Shown: positions 60,966 through 64,000 of the stretch, piece after piece
Position numbering within the stretch: the first letter of the stretch is position 1
Layout: each line of letters begins with the position of its first letter
NCBI GenBank assembly: GCA_942491105.1
Contig: CALNZX010000005.1
Coordinates: 1-64,000 of the forward strand
Length of the DNA: 64,000 bases
Source of the DNA: JBBEAM01 sp942491105
GTDB taxonomy: Bacteria > Pseudomonadota > Alphaproteobacteria > Kiloniellales > DSM-21159
Direction of reading: 5' to 3'
The notes under the pieces: model-generated
Told to the model about the DNA's origin: nothing
Seen by the model: only the letters and a program-made list of their open reading frames with translations
Databases searched by the model: none
Program-made: the position numbers and the translations under genes

Positions 60966-63146
60966 ATGTCATCTCAAAGCGCGACAAAGCCGCTGGATTT
61001 GATTTTCCGACCGCGTTCGGTCGTCATCATCGGGCTCTCGCGCGGGGCGGTCGGATCGCCCATCAGCATCCTCACTTCCCTGGAGGACTTCGGTTACGGC
61101 GGAGAGGTTTACGTCGTTAATCCGAAAATGCCGGAGGTCGACGGCATCACGGTGTGCAAAACGATCGACGAGCTGCCCGACGGGATCGACCTGGCGGTGA
61201 TCTCCGTCGATCGCTCCAACGTGGTCGGCGTTGTCGAGCAATGCACCGGCCGGGGAATCCGCGCGGCGATTGTCATTTCCCAGGGTTTCGCGGACGCCGA
61301 CGAAGCTGGCGCCGAGGAGCAGCGCAAACTCACCAAGCTGATCGAACGGACCGGCATTCGCGTGCTCGGCCCGAACACCATCGGTGTCGCCGACGCGAAG
61401 GCTGGCTTTACCTCTTCCTTTATCGAGGTGAACCGGGACGTCTCGAGCCCGATTGGCCAGGTCGCGCAGTCCGGCTTTCTGATGATGGGCCATCATCTGA
61501 TCAACAACGAGCTGGCGGGGTTCAGCAAGACGGTCGACCTGGGCAATGCCTGCGATCTCGGTCTGGTCGACGTGCTCGAATACTACGAGGACGACGACGA
61601 GATCGGGGTGATCGAATGTCATCTCGAAGCCATCGACGATGGCCGCGGTTTTCTGGAGGCCGCCTCCCGGATCACCGCAAGCAAGCCGATCGTTGCGCTC
61701 AAGGCGGGCAAGTCTCAACTCGGGCTGCAGGCCGTGGCTTCCCACACCGGCGCCCTTGCCGGCGAATCGCGTGTCTATGCTCAAGCTCTGCGCCAGGCCG
61801 GCGTGGTCGAGGCGCGCAGCGCCGAGGAACTGCGGCTGTTCTCCAAGGCTTTCGCGACCTATGGCAAGGCGGCCGGCCGGCGCGTCGCGGTGGTCAGCTT
61901 TTCCGGCGGCGGCGCCGTGCTGGCGCTGGATGCGATCGACGAGGCGGACCTCGAGCTTGCGGAGATTTCGCCGGAGACCCTCGCGAAGATTCGCCACCTG
62001 TTTCCGGATTGGCTGGAGATCGGCAATCCGCTGGATATCTGGATCCCCATCGCGCGGGACATGGAGAACTCCTTCCCGGTTATTCTCGAGAGCCTGCTCA
62101 CCGACGACGCCATCGATTCGATCATCTGCATCTACTGCTCCTACAATCTGCCGAAGTATCAGAGCTTCGACGTTTCGCGGCATGTCTCGCGGCTGGCCGC
62201 CGCCTATCCGGACAAGCCGGTCGCCTGCTGGTCCTATGGGCAGGATATCGGCGGCATCACCAAGGCCGTCGAGGAGTCCGGCAAGGCCATGGTGTTTCCC
62301 AGCCTCGACGGCGCGGCGCTGGCGCTTGGCCACCTCGCGGATCATCACCGACGCATGAGCCAGGCCGCGGAGCGGCGCAGCGGCGGCATGGAGCGCCCGG
62401 CCTGCGATAACGCGAAGGTCGAGGCCGTCTTGCAGGCCGCGCGAGGGCAGGGCTATCTGTTCACCGAGGCCTTCGAGATTCTCGAGGCCTATCATCTCCC
62501 CGTCGCGCCCTGGGCCTTCGTGGAAAGCGCGGAGTCCATCGCGGCCGCCACCGGCGCCCTGCGTGGGCCGCTCTGCCTGAAGGCGGTTTCCCAGGACATC
62601 GTGCATAAATCCGAAAGCGGCGGAGTGATCCTCGGCGTGGAGCCTGGTCCGGCGCTGGCCGAGGCCTACGACGGACTCTGCCGGGCAGTCCGCCAAAACG
62701 CACCGGAGGCCAAGCTCGATGGCGTGGTAGTTCAGGAGATGGCGTCCAAGGGAGTCGAGGTGATGCTCGGCATGGTGCGGGACCCCAGCTTTGGCCCCTG
62801 CATTGTGTTCGGCGCCGGCGGCATCTACGCAGAGGTTCTCGACGACACCGCGCTGCGGGCCGCGCCGGTCGATGCGGAGATGGCGCGGGCGATGATCCAG
62901 GAAACCAAGATTTCGCGCATCCTTGGCGGGCTGCGCGGCGAAGCCGCGGTGAATACGGAAGCGCTGGTTGCGATCCTGATGGCGCTCTCGGACTTCGCCC
63001 TGGCCCATGAAGAGGTCCAGGAGATCGATCTGAACCCGGTCATTATCGGCAGGACAGGCGCTTCCATCGTCGATGCGCGCTTTATCATGAGCGCTGACCC
63101 CTCGGCAGCCGCCGGCCGGGACGAGGCACGGGCCGATGTCGGATAG
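60966..63146 (+). CDS. NDP-forming acyl-CoA synthetase (acetate-CoA ligase family)
   Basis: 726 residues. Start at 60966 (MSSQSATKPLDLIFRPRSVV) with GGGGAG upstream; a longer frame only crosses the preceding gene. CoA-binding Rossmann domain (SVVIIGLSRGAVGSPIS), ligase domains with the phospho-carrying His260 (VASHTGALAGES), and a C-terminal ATP-grasp domain (KAVSQDIVHKSESGGVILG). It links acyl-CoA and ADP/GDP, either activating an acid or conserving energy from an acyl-CoA. It overlaps the next gene by 11 bp. Confidence 0.92.
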   Translation: MSSQSATKPLDLIFRPRSVVIIGLSRGAVGSPISILTSLEDFGYGGEVYVVNPKMPEVDGITVCKTIDELPDGIDLAVISVDRSNVVGVVEQCTGRGIRAAIVISQGFADADEAGAEEQRKLTKLIERTGIRVLGPNTIGVADAKAGFTSSFIEVNRDVSSPIGQVAQSGFLMMGHHLINNELAGFSKTVDLGNACDLGLVDVLEYYEDDDEIGVIECHLEAIDDGRGFLEAASRITASKPIVALKAGKSQLGLQAVASHTGALAGESRVYAQALRQAGVVEARSAEELRLFSKAFATYGKAAGRRVAVVSFSGGGAVLALDAIDEADLELAEISPETLAKIRHLFPDWLEIGNPLDIWIPIARDMENSFPVILESLLTDDAIDSIICIYCSYNLPKYQSFDVSRHVSRLAAAYPDKPVACWSYGQDIGGITKAVEESGKAMVFPSLDGAALALGHLADHHRRMSQAAERRSGGMERPACDNAKVEAVLQAARGQGYLFTEAFEILEAYHLPVAPWAFVESAESIAAATGALRGPLCLKAVSQDIVHKSESGGVILGVEPGPALAEAYDGLCRAVRQNAPEAKLDGVVVQEMASKGVEVMLGMVRDPSFGPCIVFGAGGIYAEVLDDTALRAAPVDAEMARAMIQETKISRILGGLRGEAAVNTEALVAILMALSDFALAHEEVQEIDLNPVIIGRTGASIVDARFIMSADPSAAAGRDEARADVG

Positions 63147-64000
63147 CCGCGGCGATCTTGCGCGCGCGCCGGCGGACAAGCCCTTTGTCGGGCAGTCTGT
63201 CCTGCGGGTCGAGAATCAAGCGCTTCTGAAGGGGCGGGGGCAGTTCTGCGACGATCTGCCGGTCAAGCGCGGCACGCTGCACGCGGCCTTTTTGCGCTCG
63301 CCGCATGCCCATGCGGAAATAGAGAGTATCGACGTCTCCGCTTGCCTGGAGCGGCCGGGAGTGCACGCGGTACTTACCGGCGCCGAGCTGCGCGATCATA
63401 TCTCTTCCATGAAGATCCCCCTCGACGCGCCCCTGGAGTACTTCGGGATGGCGGTCGACAAGGTGGTCTTCGCGGGCGAAGCGGTCGCCGTGGTCTGCGC
63501 AGAGGATCGCTATCTCGCGGAGGACGCGCTCGACGATATCGAGGTCGTCTATCGGCCGCTGGAGCCGGTGCTGGACCCCATCGAGGCGGTTTCGCCGGAC
63601 GCGCCGGTTCTGCACCCGGCGGTGAAGTCCAATCTGATTTCCAAGCACCATTTCAGCCACGGCGATCCGGAGTCGGCCTTTAAGTCCGCCGCGCGCTCGA
63701 TCTCCTTCGATATCGTCTATCCGCGCAACTCGATCCCGCCGATAGAAGGCTTCGTCTGCATCTCGGAGTTTCTTCCGGAAAGCGGCGGTTACGACGTGAT
63801 GTCGAATTTTCCAGGGCCTTTCGGCATGCACTCCGTGATGGCGTGGAGTCTGCGGGTGCCGGGCAACAAGCTGCGGATGAGAACGCCGCCGAACGCGGGG
63901 GGAAACTTCGGCGTCAAGCTCACGATGTTCCCGAGCATCGTTGTGCTCTGCGTGGCCTCGAAGCTGGCCGGGCGCCCGGTCAAGTGGGTCGAGGACCGGA
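63136..64000 (+). CDS. Xanthine dehydrogenase-family molybdopterin-binding subunit, 5' part
   Basis: Cut by the right window edge; 288 codons are visible from ATG 63136, which lies inside the end of the preceding gene. The opening FVGQSVLRVENQALLKGRGQ, FLRSPHAHAEIESIDVSACL, FAGEAVAVVCAEDRYLAEDA and PPNAGGNFGVKLTMFPS are typical of CoxL/XdhB-type large subunits. These hydroxylate N-heterocycles, aldehydes or CO using Mo-cofactor. The active-site region is beyond the window, so the subclass cannot be read. Its place in the operon suggests ring hydroxylation as one step. Confidence 0.9.
   Translation, partial: MSDSRGDLARAPADKPFVGQSVLRVENQALLKGRGQFCDDLPVKRGTLHAAFLRSPHAHAEIESIDVSACLERPGVHAVLTGAELRDHISSMKIPLDAPLEYFGMAVDKVVFAGEAVAVVCAEDRYLAEDALDDIEVVYRPLEPVLDPIEAVSPDAPVLHPAVKSNLISKHHFSHGDPESAFKSAARSISFDIVYPRNSIPPIEGFVCISEFLPESGGYDVMSNFPGPFGMHSVMAWSLRVPGNKLRMRTPPNAGGNFGVKLTMFPSIVVLCVASKLAGRPVKWVEDR

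Overview
The window is a high-GC bacterial chromosome segment. The gene content points to an alphaproteobacterium, most likely a Rhodospirillales-type lineage: a RegB/RegA redox two-component pair, a UgpBAEC glycerol-phosphate importer, and a rpmI-rplT-pheS-pheT ribosomal/synthetase block with typical alphaproteobacterial protein sequences. The genus cannot be fixed from the sequence alone.

Layout. (1) 1-4351, minus strand: an exopolysaccharide export locus (Wzz/GumC-like chain-length protein, Wza/GumB-like export protein, outer-membrane beta-barrel protein) plus a secreted jelly-roll protein. The first three genes carry about nine frame disruptions in 3.1 kb; the rest of the window shows none. 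(2) 4828-9564: a type I secretion ABC transporter and HlyD adaptor facing a PqqD-like / HPr-kinase-like pair. (3) 9622-18025: redox and respiration. RegA and RegB, a divergent CobT-like protein, a CobC-like phosphatase and a SYLF lipid-binding protein precede a cytochrome bd operon (cydP-cydA-cydB-cydX-SCO) with an FNR/FixK-type box in front. (4) 18016-30969: mixed housekeeping and transport genes, including ugpBAEC behind a candidate Pho box, an Ada-type repair protein, an FkbM methyltransferase, a YgjP-type metallopeptidase, a Bcr/CflA exporter and a class A penicillin-binding protein. (5) 31105-38419: rpmI, rplT, pheS, pheT, a SIMPL protein, lepA and a small membrane protein. (6) 38574-38664: tRNA-Ser(GGA).

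From the tRNA onward the character changes to an accessory catabolic region with patchy, AT-richer base composition up to about 48 kb. It holds an IclR regulator, a PhyH-type Fe(II)/2-oxoglutarate oxygenase, a metal-dependent amidohydrolase, a TRAP transporter (DctP/Q/M), an enoyl-CoA hydratase-like protein, an AMP-forming CoA ligase, a RidA-family protein and a GntR/FCD regulator.

Next comes a complete leftward coenzyme F420 operon (npdG-cofE-cofD-cofC-fbiC). It diverges from a rightward operon of hydantoinase/oxoprolinase-type subunits A and B, an enolase-superfamily enzyme, a luciferase-like F420-dependent oxidoreductase, an NDP-forming acyl-CoA synthetase and a molybdenum hydroxylase subunit cut off by the window end. 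The likely logic is that the cell makes F420, reduces it with NADPH (NpdG) and uses the reduced cofactor in the luciferase-like oxidoreductase. That step would sit in degradation of an imported, probably cyclic or heterocyclic, compound that is opened by the HyuAB-type enzyme and finished as a CoA thioester. The substrate is unknown. This F420-linked catabolic unit is the most interesting part of the window.
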